Source: Ligula intestinalis (Eukaryota; Platyhelminthes; Cestoda; Diphyllobothriidea; Diphyllobothriidae). From it: a DNA stretch of 64,000 nucleotides. Below are positions 1 through 11,149 of the stretch, one piece after another. Below the pieces are notes generated by a model. It had not been told where the DNA came from. It worked only from the letters and a program-made list of their open reading frames with translations, and did not search any database. The stretch is from contig JAYGXS010000004.1 of the NCBI GenBank assembly GCA_036362985.1, forward strand, positions 48,992,653 to 49,056,652, given 5' to 3'. The position numbers and the translations under genes are program-made. Position 1 is the first letter of the stretch. Each line of letters starts with the position of its first letter.

Positions 1-321
1 TTCGCATTTGTCGGCATGTTGCACGAATTCTGGCGTATACTGTATAGCTAAGCCAGCATTGGCAGCGCAGAGCATATGCTGTGCAAAACAAGCCCATTCT
101 TCAGCGCAGCTTGCTGTTGTGCTGTAAGCATGTGCTGCGGTTCAACAGACAAGGAAATTTCTAATAAAACGGGACATACGAGTACCAGGTGGTAATTAAG
201 AAGAACATATGATCGCTGGGACAAAATTTTTATCCATCTGAGGTTTTGAAATCCGTTGCAGAGGTTTCAGCAGATACATTAACAGAAAACTGGTAGTTTA
301 TGCACAGGGAGTTGCAGTTTT

Positions 322-640
322 TTATAGGATACAGTCACAATGTTGCCGCACAGTTATGACAATTAACGACTCCCCTGTCGAGGATAATTGCCCGTTTGTG
401 CGCTGATGGCTTGATGGCCAGCGTGCTGACTTTTTAGCACACGTTGTGGCAGTGAACGTGATGATTTCTCGACTATCTGGTTCCGCGGTGTTGGTGTTAG
501 ACGACACGGTGGCCTGTGCGTTCCCAAATTTTCCGCTTGCTTTGGCCCACTTGAGCCTCAGCACCGAGTATGGGGTGGGTAGGCCGTTGCACTTGGGGGG
601 GGGAGGGCGTTAACCATGACTCTTCAAGCATGAATCACCC
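322..640 (-). pseudogene. PLE GIY-YIG C-terminal relic, family B
   Basis: The minus-strand frame from about 564 to 322 contains the string AKASGKFGNAQATVSS. This matches AKASRNLGNVQATASS in the plus-strand frame at 22000-22160 and a weaker copy at 26600-26780. In the better preserved copy this segment follows a block resembling the C-terminal end of Penelope-type GIY-YIG endonucleases (LESWFTGLQSMNKCNDL, compare LEAWYSDANSVKRHLDL at 46.3 kb). I read it as a 5'-truncated Penelope-like remnant. There is no start codon context, no GIY-YIG core and no reason to call it a gene. Family assignment rests on similarity between copies in this window only. Confidence 0.4.
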
Positions 641-645
641 GTTTC

Positions 646-765
646 AGTTAATGCACCTGATGAAAGATCCGGCAAAGATTTCAAAACGTCAAACAAGTAA
701 AAGGGTTGGCACGGCGATCACTTCTTCTCCTCAGACAAGAAAACTTGACAACAACTCAAACATAC
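646..765 (+). repeat. PLE 3'-end relic with CUGAUGA...GAAA-type hairpin
   Basis: The stretch carries CTGATGA, a short GATCC-containing hairpin, then AAAACGTC, followed by AGTAAAAG and TCACTTCTTCTCC. The same order occurs at 51692-51770 (CTGATGA, ATCCG/CGGAT hairpin, GAAACGTC, AATAAAAG, GTCGTCTTCTTCTC). It appears to be the terminal part of a Penelope-like family. Substitutions in the hairpin indicate an old copy. Confidence 0.45.
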
Positions 766-799
766 TGAAGGTAAGTTACCTAAGGGCAACAACATAAAA

Positions 800-1565
800 G
801 AGACTGATTTTTCGATCAACCATTGGCAGACAAAGAGGTTGCAGCGAAATGTTTGCTGCCAACTGGGTGCAATTTGGGTACACCTTCCAGGGGAACAGAT
901 ATGTCCTCACTAATACGATGACGAGGCATTTGGCTACATAGTATTTATTATGCCCTTGTTGAAATTACAACATGGGCAGGCCATGCTTCAGGCAGGGGAG
1001 TTGCAAGCGTCTGCAAGCAAAGGCAATAAAACATGAAAGTAAAAGGTATGAAGAGAGCAGGGAGGTAGACTCAGTCTATATACAGACAGGAGGGATGTAA
1101 CATGCAATTGCTTAGCAGGGGCTGCAGCAGTCATATTGCATTACAGAGTCACACTCCAGTTACAGTCGATTAGACTGAGGGTCCATTCACCAGGGGAAGG
1201 AAGAGTAAAGGCTGTGTAATTCTGTATTCGCTCGTCTTCTTGGCGCACCTTCAATAAATATTTTTAAGTTGGCTTAAAATGTAAGGTCTGAAGTACTCTA
1301 ATGTCTATCTGCCATTTTTAAGTTTGATTAATGCTTGTTCAACACTTGAGCATCAACTGTCTCAGACAATGACCGAGCAACTTGTGTAAGATTTGTTGGG
1401 GGAACTGTTTCCCCGAATAAATGACTACTCTCACCCATAAAGTACAGTTAGTTAAACATGCAGGTTGAATTCGAATTCATTTTCTGATCACCGGACTAAA
1501 TTTGTAGATTTGCTGGCGTCTCGGACAGCTGGGGTGGTTGTCCTTTATCGAAGCGAATACTAAAT
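800..1565. other. No gene recognised
   Basis: AT-leaning non-coding DNA. No frame longer than a few dozen codons, no splice-bounded coding signal and no repeat that I can match elsewhere in the window. Confidence 0.5.
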
Positions 1566-1569
1566 TTGT

Positions 1570-1930
1570 CGATCAGCAAGTTTAAAGTTGCGGCTGTGCA
1601 TGTTGGCCTTGGGCTGATCGATTTTTCTTCGGTCGCTGTTTGGCCATGCGTGTGGATTTAGGCTTGGCATGACGACAGTTGGTGCTCTGTTTCGTCCCCA
1701 CAGTAGGGGATACTGGTAATTCTGCTCCCTCTTCTTGCCGTCTTTGTCTGCAAGTCCTGACTTCGGTTCGATAGTGTCCTGTCCTATCCTTATGCAATGG
1801 CGTAGGACTTTTTAGGCCGCAGGGAGGTCCAGATGCCTGTTGACAGAGTTGGCGTCTGATTACCATGCCTCATGCGTCAACCTTTCGGCTTATGAGGCTC
1901 CTCGACCGGAATTCTGACTTTTTCAAATTT
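1570..1930 (-). pseudogene. PLE GIY-YIG endonuclease C-terminal relic, family A
   Basis: Read on the minus strand, this is a diverged copy of the better preserved GIY-YIG fragment at 46083-46340. Shared landmarks on the plus strand are ggccgc, aggtc(c/t)agatg, tttgacagagttggc, and the block around agtaggggatactgg / ggtagagggtcctgg. Stop codons and indels split the frame, so this is a dead Penelope-like fragment. The RT domain is absent, as expected of a 5'-truncated insertion. Confidence 0.6.
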
Positions 1931-3600
1931 GGACGTGCAGGTTGATTATTAGCTTCTGTTAACTTCTTTTTGCTGCCTAATGCTATGTCACGGGAGAGGT
2001 CTGATGTACATTGGATCAAACGGCTTGATAATTGAAACCATCTCTTACACTTCAACCCTCACGAAAACCGTTTTCGCTCAATGGAACCGGCTACTCTGTT
2101 TGGTACATTTATTGAGAGCACGTCGAAGAAGGTGATGTCATAATTGCTATGTCCAGTTGGCAACCTAATACTCAGCTTCTATTGAAATTTAATCCCATTC
2201 CCATTAGTTACGCATCAGCCTATTACCATATTTATCTCCTCTGAATATCCTCGAATATTAAATTCCTCTATTTGATCTCAAACCCAGAACAACGGCAGAG
2301 TGCTTAATTAGTCTGGGCCTTGAAGCAGGCATAGTCAGGCACTGACTGTCAATACTTATATGCATGCGTATTTACTTTAGCACAGTGCTCAAATAACGGA
2401 TCCTCGAAAATAAAACAGACAGAAACTGTAATACGACGCCGCAATAGAACATACTCCCGGCTAGCAAGCCTCTTTTCTTTAAGGAGCTATGTACGTCGTT
2501 TTGTGCCTATCACCGACTGAAAAAATGGTATTTGTAGATTCACCTCGGCCGATTTTAAGTCAAGACCAGAACAAAAGTTGCCGCATGAAACTAAAACCAC
2601 ACAGAGATATACAGCGGGCGAGTGTGTTGGCGAAAACAAAATTTGCGAACTGACTGGTTGGTCTTTATGCGCTTTAAACGGCTTCGCCTTTAAAAAGCAT
2701 ATTTAACGAAGCTAGTTGATCGAATGCAACAGCCGGTCGGATTACTTAGCCTGATATTTCTACACTAGCGGCGGTTTTACTTAAGGATGATACTCTTAAA
2801 GAATTTCGTCTGATTTCCCCATAATATAACAGCAACTATTAACTATTACTGTGCGAACGAAGGAAGGAAATATATTCGATCGCTGAGGATCGCTTCGAAA
2901 TAAAGCAAATAGCCTATGCATTCGCAGCAGCGTTTAGCGTCCTGGTTGGGGAAACTTCAATAACTGCTTACTGTATAGCAGGAACTAGGCTGCATAGGCA
3001 TACAAATATTGTACTCAATTGTGGTCAATTTGATTTTAGATTTTAATAAGGATTAGGACCCGCCCACATAGTGTTGGTCTGTAACATCTCAATTCAATCC
3101 ATTTTTAATGCGTTTGATAATTAATTGCAGAAATGTGGGTTTTGTAAACGGAGTGTAAGCATGATTTTCAAGCAATTTAAAGCACAAAATTGTGCTGTAC
3201 TATACTGTCATTTTAACTTTCCATACTAACAGTCTCGATACTATCTAAAAGCCCCAGATACATGCTTTGCTGGTATTCTGCTGTTGCTTGACAAAGCTGC
3301 GAGGGGTCCGGCTCGTTTTTGCGTTCCCCAGCTTTCCCTCTTTGCTTTCCGGTTGATATACCAGATTTGAAAGTTCAGTTTATAAATTTCTTTAGAAATT
3401 TATCTCTGCTTGCATAGACTGAAATTTGATGTGTATATTTGGTTAAAACTCCGTCAACCACTGCTGGGGGACTCGCTGACGGGCTGCACCCCTCGGAGCT
3501 GTGTCAATCAGTGACAGAGTACCGGCGAAACACGTGGTTGGGTCTTTTAGCTAGTACCTTGACTGCTAGCATGGCAAATAACAATAAAAATTTAGAAAGA
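1931..3600. other. No gene recognised
   Basis: About 1.7 kb of AT-rich sequence without a credible coding frame, RNA gene or repeat match inside this window. Confidence 0.5.
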
Positions 3601-4235
3601 AGGCTCGTGAATTTTCGAGCTGGTGACACTAGCTCTTCGTCAGACGGAATGAAAGTGAGGGCTGAGATTGTCGCACTAGGGGATTTGGGGGCAGAGGTCA
3701 CACCGAACAGGGTGAGGTTGCAGGGGGAAGGGGTAGAAAGACGCGAATGCTACTGCGATAGGCGTTGCCAGCGGAAGGGGGGTGTGAACGTTTCGGTTGT
3801 GAGCCCCGTGTTCGGGGGTACTGCAGGATCAGCGAAGTTCCACTTGGCCGAGCACCGATCGACTGTTGTTATTTCAGGTGGGACGCAAGTTCGTTGACCG
3901 TGCGCGCTAACCGGCGTAATGTGAATCAAGATCTATAGACCTGTTAATATTGTGTGTGCCGGAATGCCAAGCCTCGAGGAATTCTCCTGCCTGTTTTGTA
4001 GTAACCGTGGCGACCACTTCAGTTCCGTCCAAATAAAGCGGTGGTCATTATCAATAGCGTGCGCGAACACCGGCAACGCCTATCGCAGTAGTATTCGCGT
4101 CACTCTACCCCCTCCCCCCGCAACCTCACCTTGTTCTATGTGACCTCTGCCCCCAAATCATCTAGTGCGATAATCTTAGCCCTCAATTTTATTCCGTCTG
4201 ACGAAGAGCTAGTGTAACCAGCTCGAAAATTCACG
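3601..4235. repeat. Imperfect inverted repeat (about 175-bp arms)
   Basis: The arm at about 3601-3775 is the reverse complement of about 4057-4235. Shared blocks include gaattttcgagctggt, agctcttcgtcagacgga, gatttgggggcagaggtca and ctactgcgataggcgttgcc. The intervening ~280 bp is unique. Arms differ by roughly one base in eight by eye, plus small indels. The 152-codon plus-strand frame at 3439-3897 lies across the left arm and is not otherwise protein-like. It is probably an old foldback or head-to-head insertion; the family is unknown. Confidence 0.7.
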
Positions 4236-4510
4236 ATTAAAACTCCGTTTTCCGACGAGCCTACCTTCTACAGTTATCATTACGGAATGCATACTACCTC
4301 ACCTATTAAAAAATAAAAAAACATACTACTACTGTCTGCCCATCGACAGCATGTGTAGTTGAGGGAGTTTGACCCAAAATTACATCTCAAATTTCGGTCT
4401 ATGCCTATACTGATGCATACTGCGAGCAGAAATCAATTTCTAAAGAAATAAAAGAGCTGAACCTTTTCCATTTTACTCTTCAATTTCATTCGTTAACATA
4501 CGACTCCTGA
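4236..4510. other. No gene recognised
   Basis: AT-rich, low-information stretch between the inverted repeat and the tRNA-like segment. Confidence 0.4.
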
Positions 4511-4515
4511 TCTGG

Positions 4516-4620
4516 GCCTCATAGCTCAGGTGGTTAGAGAACTGACGGTGCTCTTGAGTCTTGTACCTGTTGTCATGCGGTAAACTTGCGCCGGGGCAGC
4601 TAGGTTTTCCCCGGCTGAGT
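4516..4620 (+). repeat. tRNA-like head with Pol III A box (tRNA pseudogene or SINE relic)
   Basis: The sequence cctcatagctcaggtggttagag has the shape of a tRNA 5' half. TAGCTCAGGTGG fits the internal Pol III A-box consensus TRGYNNARNNG, followed by a D-loop-like GTTAGAG. No convincing T-arm/B box (GGTTCRANNCC) follows at tRNA spacing, and the anticodon stem does not close cleanly. I therefore prefer a decayed tRNA or tRNA-derived SINE head to a functional tRNA gene. Confidence 0.45.
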
Positions 4621-6489
4621 AAAAGACTAATTGCACAAGGTTAATTTTATACCATTGGGAAAAGTTTTGATTTTAAAGAAAGCAGCTCTTTAACGAACCC
4701 CGAATCTTCCACTCAGTTCGACTTTGCTTTACCCCTGTTTGCACTAACCATATTTGAGGGTGTACTCATTAAACGAGGATTATTAATTGCAATTTTTCCT
4801 TTAAGATAACATCGTGAGAACATTTATCGCTGTCAAAATGCCCTCTATTAGATGATATGTACTTGCCGAAATTGGGTTTCCTCGGCTCGAAACATTTTTC
4901 ACATTATTCTGAACTAAGTCAATTGAGTGCCTCCAGCAATTCCTTTTAGGTTTTTCGGTAACAGTAAGGTTGCCCCGAAGTTCAGAAATATGTATATATC
5001 TCTACTATATGTAATGAGGTGGACGCACTTATTTTAGCTATTGCACCCCAAAACTGGGAAATCTTTAGCTTCCTGCGGTTGCTTTTAGTTTAAGTTTAGT
5101 TTTCTGTTTATTGTTTAGTTTATTAGATTAATTTTAGTTGTAGTTTTAGATTGCTTAATTTAAGCGACATACGGTTGCCTTTTGGCTTAATTTACTGCCA
5201 TATCTTTTCAAATGCATTGGAAATTATTGAAAGTCTTAAAAAATGGGGGAAAAGCCCATCTCTAAGCGCCTTATTTAAATACATAAATTCAGACTTATTT
5301 TCACGCCTATTTGCATATACTTCTGCACAGTTTTTGTTTCCTATTGGCTTTATTTGTCATTTTAATCATCGCGCGCAAATTTCTCGCCATTAAGCTAAAA
5401 AGTTCTTATTGTTTTCTTCTTTCGTACGCTGTTCTTTTTTAATTTATTCTTTTTTTCCTGCGGTGTAACCTAATCATAAACCCCCTCTTAGCACCACTCC
5501 CATGGGGGCTAGAGATATCTAAGTACCTCGGACAACTTTAATGCTGAGGGATTTTCTTCCTTCTTGGAAATATGACGAAGTCGCAGTGGGTGGGCTCCGA
5601 CGGAAAAGGGGATTGCGAAAGCGTTGTAATGCGGATTTTCGGCAAAAACTGACCGATGTTGAATGCTCTTTGGACAGGTACGTTGGCATGATGAAGCAGC
5701 TCCGACCGCTATAGTGAAGATAGGTTTTTTCACTTCCTTTCACAATCGCTCCGACCCGTGCGGACAGTAGTGTTGGTTCAATGTGGTGTCATGCGGACCA
5801 AATTCAACTTGAATGACTCCTTTATGTCAATAAAAATTCATGGCCACGTTGTTACTCGCAGTTTTTTAAACCGCAAAATAACGAGGAGCTTTGGATGCAC
5901 TTCAATGGTTTCTCGCGAACACTACTTGGCCAACTGAACGGAGAGTGTCTAAGAAACGTACCTAGTAGGAGAGGGCAGCAATTCCAACCCACTTGTCTAT
6001 GCAAATTAGGTTCCATTTTTGGGTACCCGCTCGTAGTTGCGAAATCAAAAATGCGTGGCTTGCTCTGCTCTAAACAGGTCGACTATTCTTCGATAATTTC
6101 TACATTCTTAGGTAACATTATCGGCCCTACAACGTTCACAAATATGATAACTATCCTTTTGAAAGCGGTTTTGCCCAAACCTTCGAAAGCAATACCTTCA
6201 CGACGATTCGAAAGGTATCAGACGATCTAGGTGTATATAAGGGAATGTTAAACGTAACCAAAAAAACTGCCACCAAATACTATAAAAAGAGGTCATTTTT
6301 AATCTGAATCCAGCTAACAAAAGTAGTCATACGATTGTCTTTCGAAAACCCCAACAGGAAGTATGCTTCAGCCGCCAGACACAGTAACATACCGTTATCG
6401 AATAATTTCTTCGCGTTATTGGTCCTGTCAATGGATTCCTGATCAGTGGTAGACCTAAAATGCTGAAAACATGTTAGTTTGACTATCGT
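4621..6489. other. No gene recognised; AT-rich with a (TTTAG)n-like patch
   Basis: Around 5085-5150 the sequence is a degenerate tttagttt/taagttt repeat. It is the reverse complement of the AAACT-type tracts at 25.56-26.03 and 60.42-60.54 kb. The frames at 5151-5393 and 5509-5743 show no domain signal and are probably chance. Confidence 0.45.
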
Positions 6490-6640
6490 GTGGGGTTAAG
6501 GCTAATGAGGTTTAGCCCTAACGGCTGCGATCTTCCAGGCCCGGTCCCTTATGAGATGGCCGAGAAGTCTTGGGAAGGCAGTGTAGTAGGAACTTGTATT
6601 GTGTACACAAGAATTGGGAGAAATTCGGCACTCGGTCTGA
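6490..6640. repeat. Dispersed repeat R1, copy 1
   Basis: The blocks ccctaacggctgcgatcttcc, gacccgtcc-like sequence and ggcagtgtagtaggaac correspond in order to 13395-13560 (ccctaacagcaacgatcttcc, gacccg, gaatagtatattctgcagaag). Related sequence occurs at 15545-15745 and, inverted, at 38785-38965. The element type is unknown. Confidence 0.5.
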
Positions 6641-7189
6641 CATGGCGTTCGACCGTGAGCACCGTTTGAGTGCGCGGCGTCATCACGTCCGCCACCGACG
6701 CTGCCTGCCGCAACCATCCCGCCCGGGTAGTATCCCAAGTATCGTCTCACGGCAGTAATCCCGGGTGGCCGCCGAATGTTCGCTTTGTCTCGACAGACTG
6801 GTGGTGATTGTTTGGACGGCGCGAGGCTATACACCGGCGTGGGAGGTCCATGTCTCGTGCGCCAGTTTGTGTCTGATCGGAGGCACGCCGAAAAGTGTAT
6901 CCGCATAAGTTCCTGCTCTGAGAGAACTTTTCTGCGCCGTCAAGAGTAAGGAGGGTGTCGGGCAGCAGCGACCACTACACAACCTTCACGAGCGAGGATG
7001 TCTCGATTTGGCTTCACGGCTTAGTTGGCGCATGAGGGTGAAGCAGAAATGTATACTCCACAACAGGTTGGTGCAAGGACGGCAACTTGCAGGTAAATAA
7101 GTCTTAAGTGATAGTTCACTTGCGCAGCCCCTAGCGCACTCTTTCTCCCTACACCACTTGTGCTCGGTGTCAAGATATAGACAAGAAGA

Positions 7190-7345
7190 CCAGAGGCGGA
7201 ATCCGGCGCAGGCGGCTGGCGCGGCCGAAGCCGCTCCTACACACACCACCAAGTCCCTCCCCCGCATGCTCGGCATTTGTTATCAGTGCACACCCCGATT
7301 AACGCCTGCCACACCCTGATATAACCACCTGTCACCCATTCCACG
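7190..7345. repeat. Dispersed repeat R2, copy 1
   Basis: The pieces gaatccggcgcaggcggctgg and ctcggcatttgttat match, in inverse orientation, 22610-22710 (atgccgaacatggggga ... gcacccgattccgcc). In direct orientation they match 24297-24400 (attcggcatttgttatg ... cgccgtaccctcat). It is GC-rich relative to its surroundings. Element type unknown. Confidence 0.5.
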
Positions 7346-9454
7346 CTGACGCACACAGGAAAGTCCGACCGTCACTCTCGATTATATCCACCATGCACAT
7401 TAGCAGGCTGAAGCGAAGTGGTGACTCCCGCGGGATTATACTGAAAGGAAACTTGCAGTGAATCTACCTCACTCTCTCGCCACTCCCACACCGGGACTCA
7501 GTGTCAAGACAAAATTCAAGTAGACCGGAGATGAGGGAGGGCAGGGGCGGCTATCGCGACCAACATTAGACCTCGCTAGGTAGGCTCCCGCCTGAGAACA
7601 CCAAAAAGAACACATTAAGGAGTCATTGAGCTTGACTCAGCCCGCGAACAGCCACTTTAAACAGTCAGAAACACATTGCGCCGACTGCGGGGTCAGTTGT
7701 CAGCCCGCCAGGTCACGGCTTTTAGCGCACCGTGATAGTTTGGTGCACATCAGATTGTTTATAGAGAAATGTGCTTAGGGCCGACCTCCCTCTCTCCCCC
7801 ACCGCCGGCAACAGGCCACTGCCCAGCTGATCGGTCGCCTGGGATGGGATGGGCGCAGTGCTGAAAAGGAAAACAAGTCGAAGATGAACACCGTAGATCA
7901 GGTTGTCCAAAAGAAGAGGGTAGGAAGAAGAACGAGAGAGGGGGAAAGGAGGAAGGGAGGACTGACTGCGATGAAAAAGTTATCTCGCTAGTCAACTCCC
8001 TTCTAGGCCACGGATTTTAGAACATCGCGATGGTTTCAAAGAGCATCAGATTTATTAGCAAAGAGAAGGGTGTTGAAGTGACGTGGAGATGGTTTCCTCA
8101 GAGTTGTGGGCTCTTGGCTCAACTTGCGCGTTGTTTAAACTTATCAATAACCAATTTTGTTTAAACTCAAATATAACACACCAGCGCACTTTTCGGTTTT
8201 GACGCGTGCCAGCAACTGCCTTGCTAAACACACTCCACAGCTCAATTCTCTCCTCACCTGCTGATGTTTCTTTTGCCCTTAAACGACACCTCTCTGGTGA
8301 TCATTCTTGGGCTCAGGAGAATCCAGCAACAATTTGAAAACGAGATTTTCCTCAATTTTCACACGCGCGGCCCAACGAACTTGGATCCCGATCTTCACAG
8401 AGTCATCCTTTGGCAAGTCGACGGCTTGACTACTGCCGGCTAGCACCGTGAAGGATCTAAGTGAGTTGTATCATTTCAAATCTTCATATACCCGTTTTTA
8501 CAACTTTTTCCACAAGGAAAGTCTAGTAAATCACTAACTAGCAGTTAGCCTACCTTAGAAAGTTTTCCATTGCATATTTGCCAGGACGTTTTGTATACAT
8601 GTAGTGATATAGCCCCTACAGAGTCGGTGTTACTATCTCTTCTCTTTTTCCATCCATTAATTGACTGCCTGAGTCTTTAAGTCACCCCATGCTGGGACTA
8701 GACGCAGTGCTTAACAGAATTGCAGGAGCTCGTCTATGTGCGTCACACGCGGCCGATTGGCCTAGTCATGTACCAAGAGGCCGTAAGGAACATGTTTCCC
8801 ACGTGCTTAAGAGGTGTTTATTTGCGTACGCGGCCGTAGATGCCATAGAGTGGGTTTATTGCTGGTCTGGATAAGAGAGTGGGCAGAGAAGCAGGGATAA
8901 GCTGAGATGACGAGTTTCGGACTGTGGTGTTTGGCCGCAGATTTTAATGGTAGAGTAGAATTAGTCAGTACGGGGACTAAATTATCGTAGAAAGTGGGTG
9001 CGACAGGCGTATGTTTGTGCTCTTTGCATTGAGTTAACAGTCTCAGTGCGGTGGATTCACAAGTTGTCGACTGATGGGGTGCGAGTGCAATCAGACAAGG
9101 CTGGAGCCAGCATTTCTGGGGCAGAGGCCGGTTATACTGGCGGAGGTTTGAATGTGTGGTGGATGACAGGGTATCGGAATTGTTCTCGACGATGATAAGC
9201 GCAGTGGGTGTGCTGGTCGTCGTCAACGTGGGGCCTGCTGGGGCAGTGGTGGTGGTTGGTGGCAGCAGCTTGTTTACTAGCGGTGGCAGTTGTCAAAGTT
9301 GCTGCGTTGTACCAGTGGGTGTGGCTACGGAAGCACATTTTGAGACGAGAGGCTGCGATGTCGTTTTGCAATTTCAGTTGCTCCGAAGATATCTGAGGAG
9401 AACGGTCCGTGCATATAGTCTTCTTTGGCATCTTGGACATTATGGAAGATGGAA
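7346..9454. other. No gene recognised
   Basis: Mixed composition with a GA-rich patch at 7905-7960. Short frames on both strands (7722-7995, 8689-9226, 9156-9497) overlap one another and show no domain, signal or splice-bounded coding signature. The tandem ggtggtggttggtggc at 9246-9262 explains the W/G/V-rich frames there. Confidence 0.45.
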
Positions 9455-9625
9455 TGTATGAGACCGCAATGGCCATTTCTGGCTTATTAGCCGTCATCAG
9501 CCAGTCATACCAATTCTTAAGGGTTGTAACCCCCGAGATGCGAACTCAGGACCTGTGTTCGTTGAATTTGCCATTAAATCATTGCACCACAGGCTCGTTC
9601 CTTTGTCATTTTACATCAAGAATGT
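9455..9625 (-). repeat. tRNA-related SINE with hammerhead-like motif, copy A
   Basis: On the minus strand the order is: A-box-like GTGGTGCAATG (9581-9590 region), B-box-like GAGTTCGCATC (9537-9547), a spacer, then the hammerhead-like segment at 9463-9505. Three other copies in the window (19.0, 24.6 and 24.9 kb) share the body and diverge outside it. The head is consistent with a tRNA-derived, Pol III-transcribed SINE. The downstream tail shared by copies B, C and D (CTTTGTCGG) is missing here, so the copy is either 3'-truncated or belongs to a subfamily. Confidence 0.7.
9463..9505 (-). ncRNA. Hammerhead-ribozyme-like motif, SINE copy A
   Basis: Minus strand: ACTGG, CTGATGA, C, GGCT-AATA-AGCC, A, GAAA, then TGGCCATT and GCGGT. 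It has the CUGAUGA and GAAA catalytic boxes, a closed stem II (GGCU/AGCC), a stem III strand that is self-complementary (ATGGCCAT), and a NUH cleavage site AUU. Stem I ACUGG/GCGGU pairs at four positions including one G·U, with a G·G at the first pair. Stem II is preceded by a C·A mismatch where hammerheads usually have G-C. All core nucleotides are intact in this copy. Confidence 0.6.
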
Positions 9626-9870
9626 GATGGGTATATGGGCCACGCTGATCTGGTACAGGAAATATTACGTTCCGCTTCGTTTAGCAGCTCACAATGAACT
9701 ATGCGACTGCCTTCACGGGCTGTAATTGTGAGCTCCCAAGCAAAGGGGAACTTAATTATTCCTCTTCCAGATCGGCGAAGCCTACATATCCACTATGGAA
9801 GGGACTGGGTGTCGGAATTGTTGGTACGCGAGTCCAAGGACCTAGAGCTGCTCTTTGGGCTTTGGAAGAG
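9626..9870. other. Left flank of the PLE palindrome
   Basis: No gene recognised. The overlapping frames at 9694-9909 do not resemble a known domain. The segment includes, at its right edge, the first copy of the 12-bp repeat acaatttggttg (9871-9882). Confidence 0.4.
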
Positions 9871-10055
9871 ACAATTTGGTTGAGCGAAAATTCCCATTTC
9901 TACGATTGAAAAGTCGTGTTGGCAAACGATCGTTTTCGGTCATTCATCGTCAGGCCAGTACATGACATGGGGAATAAAATTGTTCAATTAATTACAGCGA
10001 TTATATAATCGTCAGGTTAGGGGAGGGGGGAGGGGGAGGAAAAGGGTGAGGGTAA

Positions 10056-11149
10056 TTAAGCAGCTGCGTTTTCCCTCGTCTCCTGAACGCGGGCGCCTGC
10101 GCGGGTAGGACGCTGGTTGCCATGCCCAGATGAGACAGGGGGGATGTTCTCGCGGTCCGCGGATTGAGTTCTGTATGTCAGCCGCACAGCTTGCGTTTGA
10201 CTATTCTCCGTAGCTTCGTCTTCTTTGGCTTCAGTAGGTGTTGGATTTCCGCGTGCAGTCGGCCAAGGGAGGCCGATGACATGAACCAGCGCCTTTTGAC
10301 AGCATAGAATGGGTTTTGCTAGCCGGATTGCCACTGCTTCTGCTGTGGCTAACACCCGTTTGCGCAGGCCTTTGGAGAAGTGCGTTGGCGTGCGGTATAT
10401 GACCCGAAAGGCTTCACTCGCGTCCACTTGGTGGTTTGTATCAATTAGGTGGGCAAGGATTGAGCTTGAGGTCGGTCTATTCTCCCCTCTGCCGAGCCAA
10501 GCTGGTATGTGCTCACGCATTCTCTTCTCCAGACGTCGCGTTGTTCGGCCAATATAGCCTGCTCCACAGGAACAGGTGAACGAATAGATGCACATAGATG
10601 TGGCCTGAAACGGTAGTCTGTCCTTACCTCCCATTCGTAGAAGGGGAGAGTTAGTGAAGAGAACCCGCAAGTTTGCAGCCGGGAAGGCATTCATAACCGC
10701 TGTCCTCAGGCGCCTTCTTACTAGTTCACTCGTTGCGTCTCCAATAAACGGCAGTCTTACAAACAGATCTTTCTTTTCCGCCGTTGCAATTGCGACCTTT
10801 GGGGCACGTTCCTTGATGTTCTGAAGGATGAACCGTTCCGGATAACCGTTTTCTTGGAGTGTGTCCTTTAGTTGCTGCAATTCTACTTCCACTATTTCAG
10901 GAGAGCAGATACGGCGTATTCTGGCTGCCATTCCCTGGACTAAGTTCCGTTTGACGTTAAGGGGGACGAAACTGTTAAAATTAACGTATTGCCCAGTCCA
11001 GGTTTTCTTTCTAAATAGTCGGCGTTGTATCGAGCCATCTTCTTGTCTGTGTAAGAGGACGTCTAGGAAAGCGAGTTCCTCGTTCGCCTCTGTTTCCACT
11101 GTAAATGTGAGTGCTGTGTGGGCGCTATTAAATTTTCGGACTAGACCAT
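10056..11149 (-). pseudogene. PLE RT-thumb/GIY-YIG fragment, inverted left copy
   Basis: The minus strand encodes the same protein as the C-terminal part of the frame at 11148-12551. It starts just after the RT catalytic YVDD block and runs through the thumb, linker, GIY-YIG domain and C-terminal tail to the same stop codon. The RT core (motifs up to YVDD) is missing because the copy is cut at 11149, so it cannot encode a reverse transcriptase. The open frame with no disabling change fits an insertion too young to have decayed. Any annotated start codon here would be incidental. Confidence 0.8.

Noticed and set aside
3439..3897. 152-codon plus-strand frame
   Set aside because: It overlaps one arm of an inverted repeat, has no domain, and the other arm does not keep the frame open.
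4516..4590. A functional tRNA gene
   Set aside because: The A box is good, but the anticodon arm and T arm do not fold and no B box is at the right distance.
9156..9497. W-, G- and V-rich overlapping frames
   Set aside because: Explained by a local ggtggt repeat and the SINE copy beneath; no coding evidence.
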